A DNA stretch of 64,000 nt from Ligustrum vulgare (GCA_963555705.1 OY743189.1:8077501-8141500), one strand, 5' to 3'. Positions 23,335-35,500 are shown, counted from the first letter of the stretch. Notes: generated from the letters alone by a model not told the origin. Numbers and translations are program-made.

Positions 23335-23367
<33 letters not shown>
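23335..23367. repeat. (CT)n microsatellite
   Basis: 33 bp of uninterrupted CT dinucleotides. Confidence 0.95.
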
Positions 23368-23369
<2 letters not shown>

Positions 23370-23941
23370 CTTCGTGATTCTCTTAAACTACTGATATCTT
23401 GCTCTTTAATTTTAACGCACCAGAATTTGATGTCAGAACTTGAGACTCTTTTCTTAGCCACAGTCCCAAAATACAACACATGAGGCAATTAAGGAGAGCA
23501 TCTGAAATCCGTTGGATCTAAATGTGACGTAGTCCATCTCGTAATGTAATATAATCCAATTTTTGATTTAGGAACTGTTTTCTCTTATTTACAGTTTCGC
23601 TTTTATGGTAAAAAAAAATCACATCAAAATTTCATAAATCTTAATTATCATGGAAAGATGTGTAAATAAAATTTTTAAAACCTCACTAATCAAATAAACT
23701 GCGAGTCAATAGGAATTGATAAAATCCTCATAGCCACTCCATATGTACATGTGTCCTGTACTTTAATGAGTTTTTTAATATTAACAATCAACTATTATGT
23801 AAGAAGTCATAACTTGAATAGCTTGATATTACCTTAAATTGTATATGACATTTTCAAAGAAGTTTTTAATGGTGGAAAAAACAACCATGATTTACTATTG
23901 CTGTCAAGAACTCCCTCTCTAATGATATTTGTTGTTGAACT

Positions 23942-24150
23942 GTTTTGTAGGTTGAAACTGAAAAGCAATGAAGAGATTTTGAAAATAAGTTAGGGGGACT
24001 AAAGTTGCATAAATGATTTCTGCTAGACTTTAAGAAAGACCAGGAGAGAATATTGTTGGCAGTTGCACAGAAGCCTGATGGCAAGAAGAATTGGATGGTT
24101 TCCAGTCACGTTTTGGTTACAACTAATGCAGCATATTGGATAGGTTGCTA
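23942..24150 (+). pseudogene. Unrecognised exon-like remnant
   Basis: A TTTTGTAG acceptor-like end is followed by a reading with normal amino-acid balance (FKKDQERILLAVAQKPDGKK, then NWMVSSHVLVTTNAAYW), interrupted by two TGA codons. I do not recognise the family. It could be a fragment of a cellular gene or chance; only weakly supported. Confidence 0.2.
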
Positions 24151-24849
24151 GGTGTTGGATTTTTGTCTTCTTTTACACTTTTCAAGCACTATAAGCTTCG
24201 GGACTCTCAAATTGTTCCTTTTTTTCTTACTTATGCAAAACGGTGCTATGACCTCCATTAAGCCACAAAAATTACTTTCATAGTTCTTGTTGTTGAGAAC
24301 TTTAACCATACAGAGATATCAAATTTTGTTAAGAGATCTCAGATTAATTTGGTATGTTAATCCTGTCATTTGAAGTAAAAATACAACTGTTTCGGATTCT
24401 ATTTTTTTCTATTCATTGTAAACCACTTATTATGTTATTTGTTCAAAAATCAACATATCTTCTTGAAAAGAACAAACCAGTAAGAGTGGAAGAGACGGTT
24501 GAGGTAAATTTTTGCTTTGCTAAAATTGCATTTTTGTGTTCCAAAAATGACATTAGTTCATTGATTAGATGGAAAATCTACCCTCCAAGTATAAAGGGGT
24601 CAAGTTATAGTCTGACAATAATTCAAGGTTATTCTTCCTAAGAATTTTATTGGTAGAATAATATTTTCTAAATTCAAATCTTAAACTATGATTTCAATTT
24701 TTGCTTAACTAAATTTAAAGAGGATATAATTAAATTGCAATGAAAGAGAAATTTGAGTGGAGTTATTCTTTCGCTATCAATTAGGTTTTGCAAATAAGAT
24801 TAGCGTGAATTTCTTGATATCGATAAGATTAAACATATAAGTGAGAAAT

Positions 24850-25544
24850 TAATCACTTTATTTTACGGTATTTTCTGAGCATGTTGTGTGCATATTTAAT
24901 ACATACCACATTAGTGACATTAATCTAAGTAAAATAATCTGAAAATTTAAGACAATTTGTAAATCTTTATTCATAAACAAAAACCGCGCATTGGGCTTGA
25001 TGTCTTCTAAGCTGAATAAATGCCCAGCCGCATAGTTATAAGTCTTGTGACCGCGCAGGTCACCATAAATTGGTTCCGTTGATTTTACTTCTGAAGCGCG
25101 GCCACCTGCTAGGGTTGGCGTGGCCACGCAGTTCAACTGTTAAGCACCATTTTTCATCTTTCAGCATGTGTAAGTAGGTCCTTGCTTTATAATTACATGT
25201 TCGTCCTTCATCTTCTGATTGTGACAATTTAGGTACCAAACTCTTGAAGTCTTCGATTCTTCTTTCCATATTTAATTAATTGCAATTAGATCCTCCTACT
25301 TCACTTTCTTGAGCTTGAAAGCATGATGTGAGTCTCGATAATCCTCACTTTCATCCACTTTATGCGTTTTAGCCTAAATATTCATCCCAGTGCTCGTAAT
25401 TTCCATGGTTTGTCCTACTCCCACTGTTTTGGAATATTTTCTAAAATATAAATAAATAAAATAAATTGAGTATAATTTATTCAAGAATGACTAAAGATTA
25501 TTCTAATTTAGATGCTTAAATAAGTGCATAAAATACACTTATCA
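24850..25544 (-). repeat. 3' LTR (partial) of an Athila-lineage element
   Basis: Minus strand begins TGATAAGTGTATTTTATG at 25544 right after a polypurine tract, the standard Athila LTR start. CpG-rich palindromic sites (GCGTGGCCACGC at about 25120) occur in it, as in related LTRs. The downstream end is not clear and is set arbitrarily near 24850. Confidence 0.65.
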
Positions 25545-25558
25545 AATACCCCAAACTT
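25545..25558 (-). other. Polypurine tract of the Athila-lineage element
   Basis: Minus strand AAGTTTGGGGTATT immediately before the LTR start, preceded by TTCGAGGACGAACAA, a conserved Athila 3' sequence also seen beside 46628. Confidence 0.75.
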
Positions 25559-27156
25559 GAGTTTTTGTTCGTCCTCGAACAATTCAGAATTAAACTATAA
25601 AACAAAAGTGCAGAATAACAAAAGTTTTTATTATGTCAACATGATTACCATTTTCCTCTACAATCCAAATCAAAATATTCCTTAGCATCCAACATAAAAA
25701 ACATAGTAGAAAATTACTAGTTATCTCATGCTAGATTTTCAAGTGTACGTGTGAAGAGCCAATATTAAATGCATACTCACGCAAGAACAAATTCAACATA
25801 GTGTGGCTAATTATGTACAAGCAAACCCAAATCCCTTGTAGTCATCCTATAATACTATGATTGGTTTCCTTACAATGCTCATGTATGATCACAACTTATT
25901 GCTTTTCTCTTAAATACCATGTTTCCCTCTATTGTAGTTACTGGGTATTAAACAATGCATTTTTCCACATAAGATAGTAAGAATCAAGATTATGCATGCA
26001 CAACATATCAATAGTAAGCAATCCCTAATTTTACACCCTCAATATCCACGGTTTTAGTGACTGTTCGGAGGCGGAAAAACCATTTTTTTGGTTTTCTCGC
26101 GAATTACGAGGTAGATGTAGGGTTAAAAATTGGAGCGAGGAAAGATGTGTGGTTAAAAATTGTATTGAAAATTGTACCGATTATAAACCAAAAAAAATCA
26201 AAGTTACCGAATAGTGGCTTAGTCAACCTAGGTTATACCATTCATTTTTTTATGGGCAACTTTTTCTTTCATTGTCCGTGTCTTTTATCATCTTTGTGTA
26301 ATAATTTTCATATTTTCTTTCTATGTAACCCCTTTAGCGAGTTTTGGGTCGATGACTCCAAAGTCTGATGAATTTTGGGGAACTAGGTTCAAAGTACCCT
26401 TCAGAATTAATAACCTGAGTCATAAAGGCAACAAAGAATAGTTTAAAGATGTTTTATTGTCTTATGTGTGAGTCCAATATCCCTTAAGCATTCTAATTGA
26501 CCCTTGTAACGAGCTTTCGGTTGATAACCCCCAATTCAGTTGAACATAGGGTATTAGGTTTTAATACCCTTACAAGCATACTTGATCGAGTAGAAAGGCT
26601 ACGAAGAGTAGAATAAGACATTCAATCATTTTTCTATTTTTATGCTAGTACTTATTTATAATTGTTTACCAAACCATTTCAACCAAAAGTGCAAAATCAA
26701 AAACAAAAAATCACAAACCCTCAACCCATCAATACATGCACATTCTAATCTTTCCACCCCAAAATGCTTCTTGAGTAGTTTAGTTCTAATTTAGGGTTAG
26801 GACGTCTAAAAATCTAGATTTTGGGGTTATGAAGTCTTTTCTAAGTTCAAGTTGCATAAAATAGCCCCACCAATGTCAAACACATTCCAACACAAATAAT
26901 AATCCAACAATGGCCATGTGCTCGAAAAGATAAAATTCTAACATGAATAACTAGGTAAGCAAAATTAATGTTGTTCATTGTTTTAGCTAAGGCACAAAAT
27001 TAATCCAAATTGTCTCTTTGGCAATAAACCGACCAACAAGAATTTTAAAAAAATTAATTTTTTTAAAATTCTTTAAATAACATTAACTAAGAAACAAAAA
27101 TTCAAGATGTCGCAAACAAGGAATTGTTCAAAAGTTAAATAGATCACACAATTCAG
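25559..27156 (-). other. Athila 3' untranslated region
   Basis: Long AT-rich non-coding stretch between the last ORF and the polypurine tract, typical of Athila elements. Contains a local inverted repeat (AATTTTAAAAAAATTAATTT near 27040-27075). No gene. Confidence 0.5.
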
Positions 27157-28411
27157 CTAGCCACCAGCCACCCCAAAACTTGATACATCCATTTGCCCTA
27201 AATGGATAAAATTAAGTAAATAGCAAAAAATAAGAATATCAGTGAAAGACAAAAGGTGCAAAATACTCCCCATCAAGTGTGTACGTCTACAAGTCAGATG
27301 GTCTAGGTGCATCTGGGTTGTGCCTCTACCTCTTGAGTGCCGATAGCCTATCCTACATCGAAGCAAGGCGTGTGTTGATACGCATCAACTCCACATGAAT
27401 TTTTGTTAATGCATAGTATGCTGAGCGTCGCTCCTCAGCAATCCTTGCCTACATCAATGCACAGGTCCACCTGTCTAAAAAATTATTTTCCTTTGCTGTG
27501 CTGTTTGAGTCCTCTCGAGGCAATAAGAAGGCAACCATGGGCTGTCATCTCTGCTAGCACCTGTCTCATGATCCTGTCGTCACCTTGCTGAACTAGAGCT
27601 GGTGCAGTGTCTACATGTGCTACTGGATGGGGTAGAGGTGTTGGAGCTGGTGGCTGAACCGACTAAACCCGTGGTACACACCCCCTATGCTCCTGTCCCA
27701 TGTCCTATTACAGATTGTGCCCTTAAGAGCTAGAGACTCCTCATGCGGCATTAGCTTGATCCCCTCTGACAAACATATGGAAGAGATGAGGTTCGGGAAC
27801 ATGACCTGGCACGAGCTGTCCATCTGCAATGCCAATGTCACAATGAAGTAAACAATGTGGCGCCCAAGCTCCAACTTGTGCCCTCGAACCATGTGATGTA
27901 TAAGTCTTGCCCTCTCTTCATTAAAGTCAAATCTATGGGAAGTGGGATCTATGTTGCGGCTGATGAAGATATGGAAAATTCAGATAATATCTATCATCTC
28001 ACTGTGAGTAACTCTATCGGCTCTCTCCAACATTGGGTCCTGTCTCCCATACAAGAATCAAGTCACCTCATCTTCATCAATGTCAGCTGGGATCTGCTCT
28101 TACTTGTCTCTACTCAATCCTAAAGCCCTCTCAATAATGGTCGACGAGAATCATATCCACTGTCCCCGAACCTAGGTCTTGTGGAAATGATCCTAGCCAT
28201 CAATGTCATTCCCCTAATTAAAATTAGGAAAAAATTCCTTGACCAAGGTGTGGTACACAGGATGGGGTGTACCATCCACTTTCTACCACCCAACCGTCTC
28301 AATCAAAGTGGACAACTTGGTGTCTAGGAAATCACCTTACATGACTTCTCATTCAAATAGAATCCTCTTAACCTTGAGAATGACATCAAATCTCATCTTC
28401 TCTTCAGCCCC
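27157..28411 (-). pseudogene. Transposase_32-like ORF of the Athila element, C-terminal part
   Basis: Minus reading: AEEKMRFDVILKVKRI near 28400, HPVYHTLVKEFFPNFN, then FSSTIIERALGL, QIPADIDEDEV and FDFNEERARLIHHMV, MDSSCQVMFPNLISSICLSE. The order (SLEA-like start, REFY-like helix, promontory, HHM/LILTG-like segment, LI-slot) resembles the 'putative plant transposon protein' domain (Transposase_32) found in Athila-like elements. At least six stops break it. Its biochemical role is unknown. It lies downstream of pol, where Athila elements carry an extra ORF. Confidence 0.6.
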
Positions 28412-29824
28412 TGATAAGTGTATTTTTTACACTTATTTCTATCCTGAAAATAGGATTTTATATGCTCGTTTGAGAATATTTGTTATTGATTTCTTTATTA
28501 TTTGTTTATATTTCAGGAAAAGTGCCAAAGTTGAGAAAAGAAAGGAATTGGAGCAAAATAAAGTCAATTAGATGATAAAAGTACTAAAGTGTGCAAATGA
28601 TGAGTTGATGAAATAAATCAAAGTGCCAACTGGAAGAAAAGTTGAAGAAATCAAAATTTGGAAGAAATCAGAAGTTTAGGAACTAAATTACATCAATTAG
28701 AAGTTAAAGGACTTTCTATGCAATGAAACCATGAGTACCAAATTATAGCACTTCAAAGGATGAAATTACCTAATACTCGAAAAATCGCGAGGTCGCATGT
28801 TAGCAACTATAGCAAAATGAGGCCAAAAAGTGCAAAGCGCTGGATCGCATTACTTAAACGCGTGCGGTCGCACAGACAAAATCTGGGCCACGCAGTTGGA
28901 TTTTTTCACGATTTTCAACAGAATTTCTATTTTTGACCTAGGCTTCAAGAAAACTTATAAATACCAGACATAAGGCACGTTTTGGGGAGTTCCCAATTGT
29001 CATATTTCATACCAAAATGCTATCAAAGTGCTAGGGGATCCATGAAAGGCCATGACTACGATTGAAGATAGACTTCCAAGAAGATGAACGGGGTAACATC
29101 CTTTTGTTATTCTTGTTATTTATTTTCAATTATGTTTCTAGGCTAAGTTTCGAGTGCTAAGATTATGATGAAGTTTTAACTATTTGATTCCATGTTTTGA
29201 CTTATTATTTAATTTACGCAGTTTTTGGGTTTGATGCAATTAAATAGTTCTCTCATTATTATGCAATCATTTGGAAAATTTTTGTGGGATTGTCTTGATG
29301 TTGTCTTATGTTCAAAAGAGAATGAATTCATTAGATGATATTTAATTGCCACAAAGTCCGGTAGGAGATAAAAATAAACCCCTATATTTTGTATTATCCT
29401 TGAAAGTGTTCAAAATAATGCTATTCTATATGCTTTAATTGTCATAGAAATATAATCAATTTGCACGTAGGAGAAGGTTTATACACATTGCTCGAAAGGG
29501 AAATTAAATAACTTTAGGAACACAGATTTTCAAAACCCATGAATTGTATTTAAATGATCTGGTCAAAATATGGATGATGTAGTTAAAATAGATTCATAAT
29601 TCTAACGCTCTTGATTTTCATAGTTTTAAATCAAACTTTCTCGTCATTTTTAGTTTCATCATTAGTTTATTTTTCATTCAAAAATTCTCAAATCAAAGCT
29701 TTTTCTAGTTCTGGTTAAGGTTTGTAGTCTAAAAATACAATTTACACAATCCCTGTGGGTACAATATCTGAACTTAAATTCACTTTATTACTTGTACGAT
29801 CGGTACACTTGCAGTTAGTTAACA
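28412..29824 (+). repeat. Athila-type solo LTR, plus strand
   Basis: 1413 bp starting TGATAAGTGTATTTTTTAC and ending after CCCTGTGGGTAC...GTACACTTGCA...GTTAACA, the typical Athila LTR 3' end. A TATA box (CTTATAAATACC) is at about 28955-28966. It splits the Transposase_32-like ORF; no internal sequence or matching target duplication was seen. Confidence 0.7.
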
Positions 29825-29962
29825 GGTTTTTGGCATAAATCTCTCCAAATTATGCAAATCATCTATATCCAACTCATCATCCAAGATAGGTGCCTACTTC
29901 TTCCTTGTTTAAGGAGCAACTTTCTTTTTTCCTCTTCCGGATGTGCTTGCTTTGGGAGGCAT
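29825..29962 (-). pseudogene. Transposase_32-like ORF, N-terminal exon
   Basis: Starts MPPKASTSGRGKKKVAP at 29962 (minus), a basic start followed by an acidic stretch DDELDIDDL. Two stops interrupt it. It is separated from its continuation by the LTR at 28412-29824. The start is preceded by an acceptor-like end, so the ATG is at the beginning of exon 2. Confidence 0.55.
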
Positions 29963-29970
29963 GATGTTAC

Positions 29971-30643
29971 CTACAATAGATAGATTAATATAAATAGAAG
30001 GAGAAGAAATGTTGTAATCAATTAAGAACATCAAGTATCTCACAAGTTTTCAAAAAATTTACAAGAATGAAATTAAAAAAATTGTGTGTGACTAGCCATT
30101 TTGCACCCTCAACATCACTTTGGAAAATTCAATTTTTCCGGAGCCATTTTTTGGGTATATGGAAGTTTGAAATTTGTTCAATATATTCAAATTTCAATGA
30201 AAATGGAGGTCATATGATCATAAAAACAAGTATGCAAACAGGTGACGTGAGGCTGCAACGACCTTGTAATGGCCATACAGTGACCTAACTGTGGTGATCA
30301 AAGGAAAACTTGTGTGTTTCACCCTATGTAATGATATTATGCACAAATCACATAAAATGGATGCTCATCATGCATAGAACGTGTTTTCCCAACTGATTTG
30401 CTCAAAATAAGTCGAAGAATTCATTTGGCCATTTCATCGAACATGTTGGAGGCATTCATAAAACTCATGTAAAATCATACATTTTGAAGTTGTAATCAAG
30501 ACCACATTTTATCCATCTAAGAAACTTCACAATCAAGCCAATTTCTACTTAATACCATCCTCCATAGATCGTGAAACTAGAATCTCACATTCTCAAAGAA
30601 ACTCACCTAATTCCGAAAATAGTGACTTGAAGTGAAAACTTAC
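29971..30643 (-). other. Leader intron of the Transposase_32-like gene
   Basis: Minus strand: donor CAAG|GTAAGTTTT at 30643, acceptor TATTGTAG|GTAACATCATG at 29971. The intron separates a probable untranslated exon (30644-30850) from the ATG exon. The splice sites look canonical; no transcript evidence is available. Confidence 0.45.
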
Positions 30644-30850
30644 CTTGAATTTGATGACGAATAGTGATATACCACTTGAAAATGTCGAGATTACATGGAA
30701 ATTGATGTTGTTGATGAAATGTGCAAGAGATGTTCTAGAGAGAGCGGAGTAAAAGGTTGTAAATTTTAAAACAAATGAGAGACGACTTCTAGTTTTAAAA
30801 ACCAGATTTTTGGTCCCCATAACACTATGCGGCCGCACAGACAAAATATT

Positions 30851-31259
30851 CGTATAACCATGCAGAAAAAAATTAAAGTCTGTTCATTTCTTTGTGACCA
30901 CATGGCCGTGTCTTAAGTATCCCCGTGGCCACACTCCTTACCAGAAGAGGAAAAAAATTGACTTTTGTTTTGCGATTTCGACCACTTCTCTAGTGCTAAA
31001 GGACCTATTTTTAAACCATGGACTTCACTCACTATTTCTCACACGTGAATGGGTATGATGGAGTCATTTTATCAACCAAATTCACTTAACCACAGTGACT
31101 CACATGAGGAGTTTTCTTGTACTAAACAATGTGTCGTATGCGCTCAAATTCCCAGATTTTTGCTTCTCGATTGTGGTTCTTATTTGATCAAGTAATGAAT
31201 GTGCCTAGAATGTCCTAAGCCTATTTTGACAACCTAACCATGTATGTATGATAAAAATA
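30851..31259. other. Athila spacer, non-coding
   Basis: Region between the integrase fragment and the Transposase_32-like gene. Contains CpG-rich palindromic sites (GCGGCCGC at about 30829-30836) and AT-rich DNA; no ORF recognised. Confidence 0.4.
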
Positions 31260-31782
31260 TAAAAAAATGGAAAAAATCCTAAATAGGAATCATTTCTTCA
31301 TCTGGAACACACCTAAATATTTGATCTGGTCCTCTAAGATATAAATACGGATCTTCCTAATAAAAGTACTTGAGATCACTAAAGAACTTTTTCTTCTACT
31401 AATAAGAGAAATGAGGTGGAATGAAGTTATTGGCCAAGTAATTCACGTAATCTACAAACCATGGTTGTCTTCTTTTGCCTCTTGTATATGTTTTGTTATC
31501 ATCATCAATTGCTCATCAGGGAATATCTCCTTTATTTCCTCAACATCATCCTAGTTTGTTGCTCAAGTCTAGACAAGTGATCTACTACTTGATTTTTTAT
31601 TCCCTTTTTATCACGAGTCTCAATATCAAACTCTTGAAGCAACAATACCCATCTGATCAACCCAGGCTTTGCATCTTTCTTCTCGAACAGGTATTTCAAA
31701 GCTAAGTGACCAATGTATACAATGACTTTGGACCTAAGTAGATATTATCTAAATTTTTCAAAAGCAAACATAGTAGCTAAAA
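31260..31782 (-). pseudogene. Athila RNase H and integrase zinc-finger fragment
   Basis: Minus reading starts ATMFAFEKF, then [40 protein letters not shown] and [11 protein letters not shown], the C-terminal half of a gypsy RNase H. PWFVDYVNYLANNFIPPHF and YLRGPDQIFRCVPDEEMIP follow, the integrase N-terminus of Athila elements. The integrase core is absent; the sequence diverges at about 31260. The upstream half is replaced by the CACTA terminus at 31783. Broken by several stops. Confidence 0.85.
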
Positions 31783-31801
31783 CACTAGTACAGAAACAGT
31801 C
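31783..31801 (+). repeat. CACTA terminal inverted repeat (left)
   Basis: CACTAGTACAGAAACAGTC, the conserved CACTA terminus, at the exact point where Athila RNase H coding stops. The partner end was not found. Confidence 0.8.
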
Positions 31802-31802
31802 T

Positions 31803-32095
31803 TTCGCGTCGGTTATTTAAGAGAATAGGCGTCGGTTTTTTAGGCGACGCGTATGAAGCAGACGCGTAAAGTGAAGACTTTACGCGTCGGTTGTAAAACG
31901 ACGCGTAAAGGCTATCTTTACGCGTCGGTTTATAAACAACCGACGCGTAAAGCTAAAAAAAAAAAAAAAAATTTAGGTGTCGGTTGTAATAAAAAACCGA
32001 CGCCTAAAGTGTACTTTAGGCTTCGGTTTTGGATTACAACCGATGCCTAAAGTTTAAACTTTAGGCGTCGGTTTTACTTAAAACCGACGCGTTTT
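31803..32095. repeat. CACTA subterminal foldback repeats (GCGTCGGTT)
   Basis: At least seven copies of (A/C)GCGTCGGTT or its complement, mostly arranged as head-to-head pairs CTTTA(C/G)GCGTCGGTT...AACCGACGC(C/G)TAAAG. Subterminal repeats of this kind are transposase-binding sites in En/Spm. Confidence 0.85.
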
Positions 32096-32145
32096 CAATT
32101 TTATTTTTTTGTTTTTGCACCAAATTCATTTGCCTATAGAGTAAA

Positions 32146-32360
32146 ATACAATGACCTAGACATGACATGCAATGACCTGGACGTCGCCTGCAATGACCCA
32201 GGTCACTGTAGGCCATGGCCTGCATTGGCCTGGACGTCACTTGCAATGACCCAGGCCACTGCAGGTCATGACCTGCAATGACCCAGATGTCACCTTCAAT
32301 GACCTGGACGTCACCTGCAATGATCCAAATCACTGCAGGTCATGACCTGCAATCACCTAA
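32146..32360. repeat. Minisatellite in CACTA subterminal region
   Basis: Repeats of (C)AATGACCTGGACGTCACCTG and CACTGCAGGTCATGACCTGC in a composite unit of about 53-54 bp, with one 21 bp short unit. Contains palindromes GGTCATGACC. Confidence 0.8.
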
Positions 32361-32512
32361 ACGTGGACTGAACATTTTCCACATGCACATCACCAAATAT
32401 GTATATAATTGACATAATTAAAATAATGTTAAATAAATGAGAAATAATTATATTTACAAGATTGTTAATGTCACATGTAATTGAGTAAACAGAAGTTTGA
32501 ATACACGTCGAT

Positions 32513-35500
32513 TTACACACACCTATCGACGAAGTATTTAGCCCATAAGTTTTGAATTTCAGCATTTTCCTCCGTTGAGTAATACTCTTTAAATGCCTAC
32601 AAATAATCAAAATGAATTATCAGTTATTTTGTAATAAAATATGAAGGCATAATTAAAAATTATCATGTTCAATAACTTATACCTTTTACAACGACGGACG
32701 CTGAAAGTGTTCAGTGACTATCTCATACATATTTTTCATGACGTAGTAGCCACACTCAGAACCTCCGGGCTGTTGAGGACACTAAAATTTTCACATTGAA
32801 AACTAACATTAATAATCACACTAAATAGAATATGAAAATAATTCAAAGATTTGTAATATATTTTAAATATGTGTTTTCATACCTTTATTTTTAGCCACGT
32901 TGTATTGGCTCTTGTTCTAATGCCTCATTGTGTACAATATAGTTTGAAAGCCCTAAAATTGAATTAAATTATTCGAACCAGTTACAAAATAAATAAATAC
33001 AAAAACTAAGATTTCTATAAAAATTTTGGCAGAATCTCCCCTATAAATTGAACTTATCCAACCTGTAAATAGACGCGTTGCTATTGAATCTATCACAACT
33101 TCTCAACAATCACAACATATATTCATCAAAGTGAAACCACAACTCCACAATCAATTTCACCACAACTCCACAATTATTTCATGAAAATTATCATAACTTA
33201 CGTATTCAATAGCGGCTTGATATCTAAGTCACGCTTAAATGCACTAGCTCAATCCAATAAGTACACCGTACTCTTCTGAGGAGAAATCACTAGCAACATC
33301 CAGTGGTTCCTACGTATTATGAACAGGTAAATACAACTTCAAACATGTGCGATTCAAATTACAAAAAAAAAAATTAACTATTAACAAGAGAGAATGGTCT
33401 TACTCCTGAAAATACGATGCTAGAATGAATTTTTTTGTTTGCATTGCCCTCATGGTCTCGTCCATATAATTGGCATTTGTTCTTACCGACACCGACGCAA
33501 TGTGTGACGGAGACATGAATCCAATTGAATCAATACTGTAATCCTGACATAACTCATGAAGGGACCTAATAATAATGACACCAATAAATAGAGATCGAAC
33601 AATGATTTAAATTGAAGTTGTAATTTGTGATCAGAAGTCTTATAATGCAAATATTTGTAGGATAGATGTATCCAACCATTGCATTTTAAGCAGATCGATA
33701 ATGTCTGCGACTGTCACAAAAATACCATCCTCGAACGTACAATTGAAGATAGAGGCATCTACGGGCACTTGATAGAAGTCATCACCAACGGGAAATTGAA
33801 GGACCAGGGTGTTTAACATTTTGCATTTATCACCCAGACGTAGTAAAGTCTCATCGTCGACTATCGCAGGTCGCTGGGTAGATGACAATTCAAAACTCTG
33901 AGGTCTTTTCCCTTTATTAGATTTTTTTACGATCTTTTTTGGGGCCTCTTCCTGCAATAAGACAATTTTTGTCATTATAACACGTCTGATAAAAATTTAA
34001 AAGAAATTAATATTGACATAAACTTTTATATAACTCGATTTTATTACCTCTCCAAAAATCACCAACTCCTTAGGCCATTGGAAAAAACTTCCAATAGCTT
34101 CCCCCACCGTGGTGTGGTGCTGAGATGGCGCTGGAAGATAGAACGCTTCTGTACCATCTATAACATGGTCAACGGACACCTTCACATGATCAAGCCAGAG
34201 TGGTTGATGATGCACCACAGTCTCGGGTCCGGACGGATAAACCATCCCGCTGGCCACTATTTGCTTGTCACCATCAACAAATACGGCGAGACGACAGGGA
34301 ATCGGCTTCTATTTTTCAACATTTATGTCAGGCCTTTCCATTTAAAAAAAAAAAGCAATACTAAAAAAACTAAATACTTTATGGGTAAGTACCTGAAGAC
34401 CATCAAATGGGTCTGGATTCACAGAGTGGCAACTACTTCGAGTTGGTGGTCGGGGCTCTGCAGTTACCTCCACCTCGACATCAACATTGAGGCCCAAGCG
34501 CTGGAGGATAGCATCATATTTACTCTGCATACTATGGTACGCGCTCTGCATACTGTCAAATTTACTTTGCATCTCCGACATGGTTTGATGCCTGACCCGC
34601 TCTGTGATGCTATCCTCCATCTCCTTCCTGATGATATCTTTAATGTCGTCTACTGACACGACCCCACACGATCGTCTAAGGTAATCATCGGGCCGGCCGT
34701 AAACATCCCGCGTGGTGACATACACGCCATATCCCCTCACCCTACCAGAGTGATCCTCTTTAGCAAGGGCTTCACTCAGAATATCATGTTGTCTACTCGA
34801 CACAAATGTCCCCTGCGTGGCTTGCTCAGCTTTTTCTACCTGTTAAAAAAAAATGAAAACTGAATATAAGAATTGAAGTAAGTTTCAATTGAATATATGA
34901 GAAATCGATAAGATATACTTACAATTTTATCAAACACCCCCCTCGTTTTCTCGTTGGGGATGTAATACGTTCCATCTTCTTTCTTCTTCGGTCTAGCTCG
35001 AACCCAATCTAGGCTGCGATCCTCGCTTACAATTGAGGAGCTAATCATGTCACATGAAGAGCTAGAAGATAGCGGGTCACTTACTAGCCAATGTGGCATC
35101 ATCCCTGCATATCCGACTGAGCCCAAATAATGAGGATGCTCGTTCCGCATTTGACTTTCCCTTGCCTTCTTACTTTTCTCCTGAAATAAATCACAGGTTT
35201 TTAGTTTTCACTCAACAAGACACATGCGTACATTTAAATATACCTTAAATGTTTCCGTCTGTCGTTCTTTTTTAAACAACTCCCATTGCTCTTCGGTCAA
35301 GAAATCATACAGCTGCGTAGGAGATGTGTATTTTGGGTGGTCATGTGTAATGAAATTATGAACCAGCCTTGTCTTGAAATCTTTCCATCTCATCCCCGCA
35401 ACCCGCATAACACTTTTTTTTGGACGGTCATCGAGAATGTAGAATTCCCTCTGAAAGACAATGATAACATGTAGAGTTATAAAGAAATTACATTCACTTT

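Larger units (their letters stand above)
21801..24850. other. Intergenic DNA, no recognised gene
   Basis: AT-rich. Holds a (GT)n tract at 22456-22476 followed by a G run, an A-rich tract at 23259-23291 and a (CT)n tract at 23335-23367. Short ORFs are compositionally trivial. A possible exon-like remnant at 23942-24150 is listed separately. Confidence 0.4.

Noticed and set aside
23252..23488. Minus-strand ORF with Arg-Glu repeats
   Set aside because: Product of (CT)n and poly-A/T tracts.
29825..29850. GTTTTTGGCATAAATCTCTCC as an Athila primer site after the LTR at 29824
   Set aside because: It resembles the start of a tRNA-Asp site only in TTTTTGGC and reads as coding sequence of the interrupted ORF on the other strand.
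32513..33600. Ulp1 domain as a host SUMO protease gene
   Set aside because: Physically continuous with Transposase_24 exons inside a CACTA element, and interrupted by stops.
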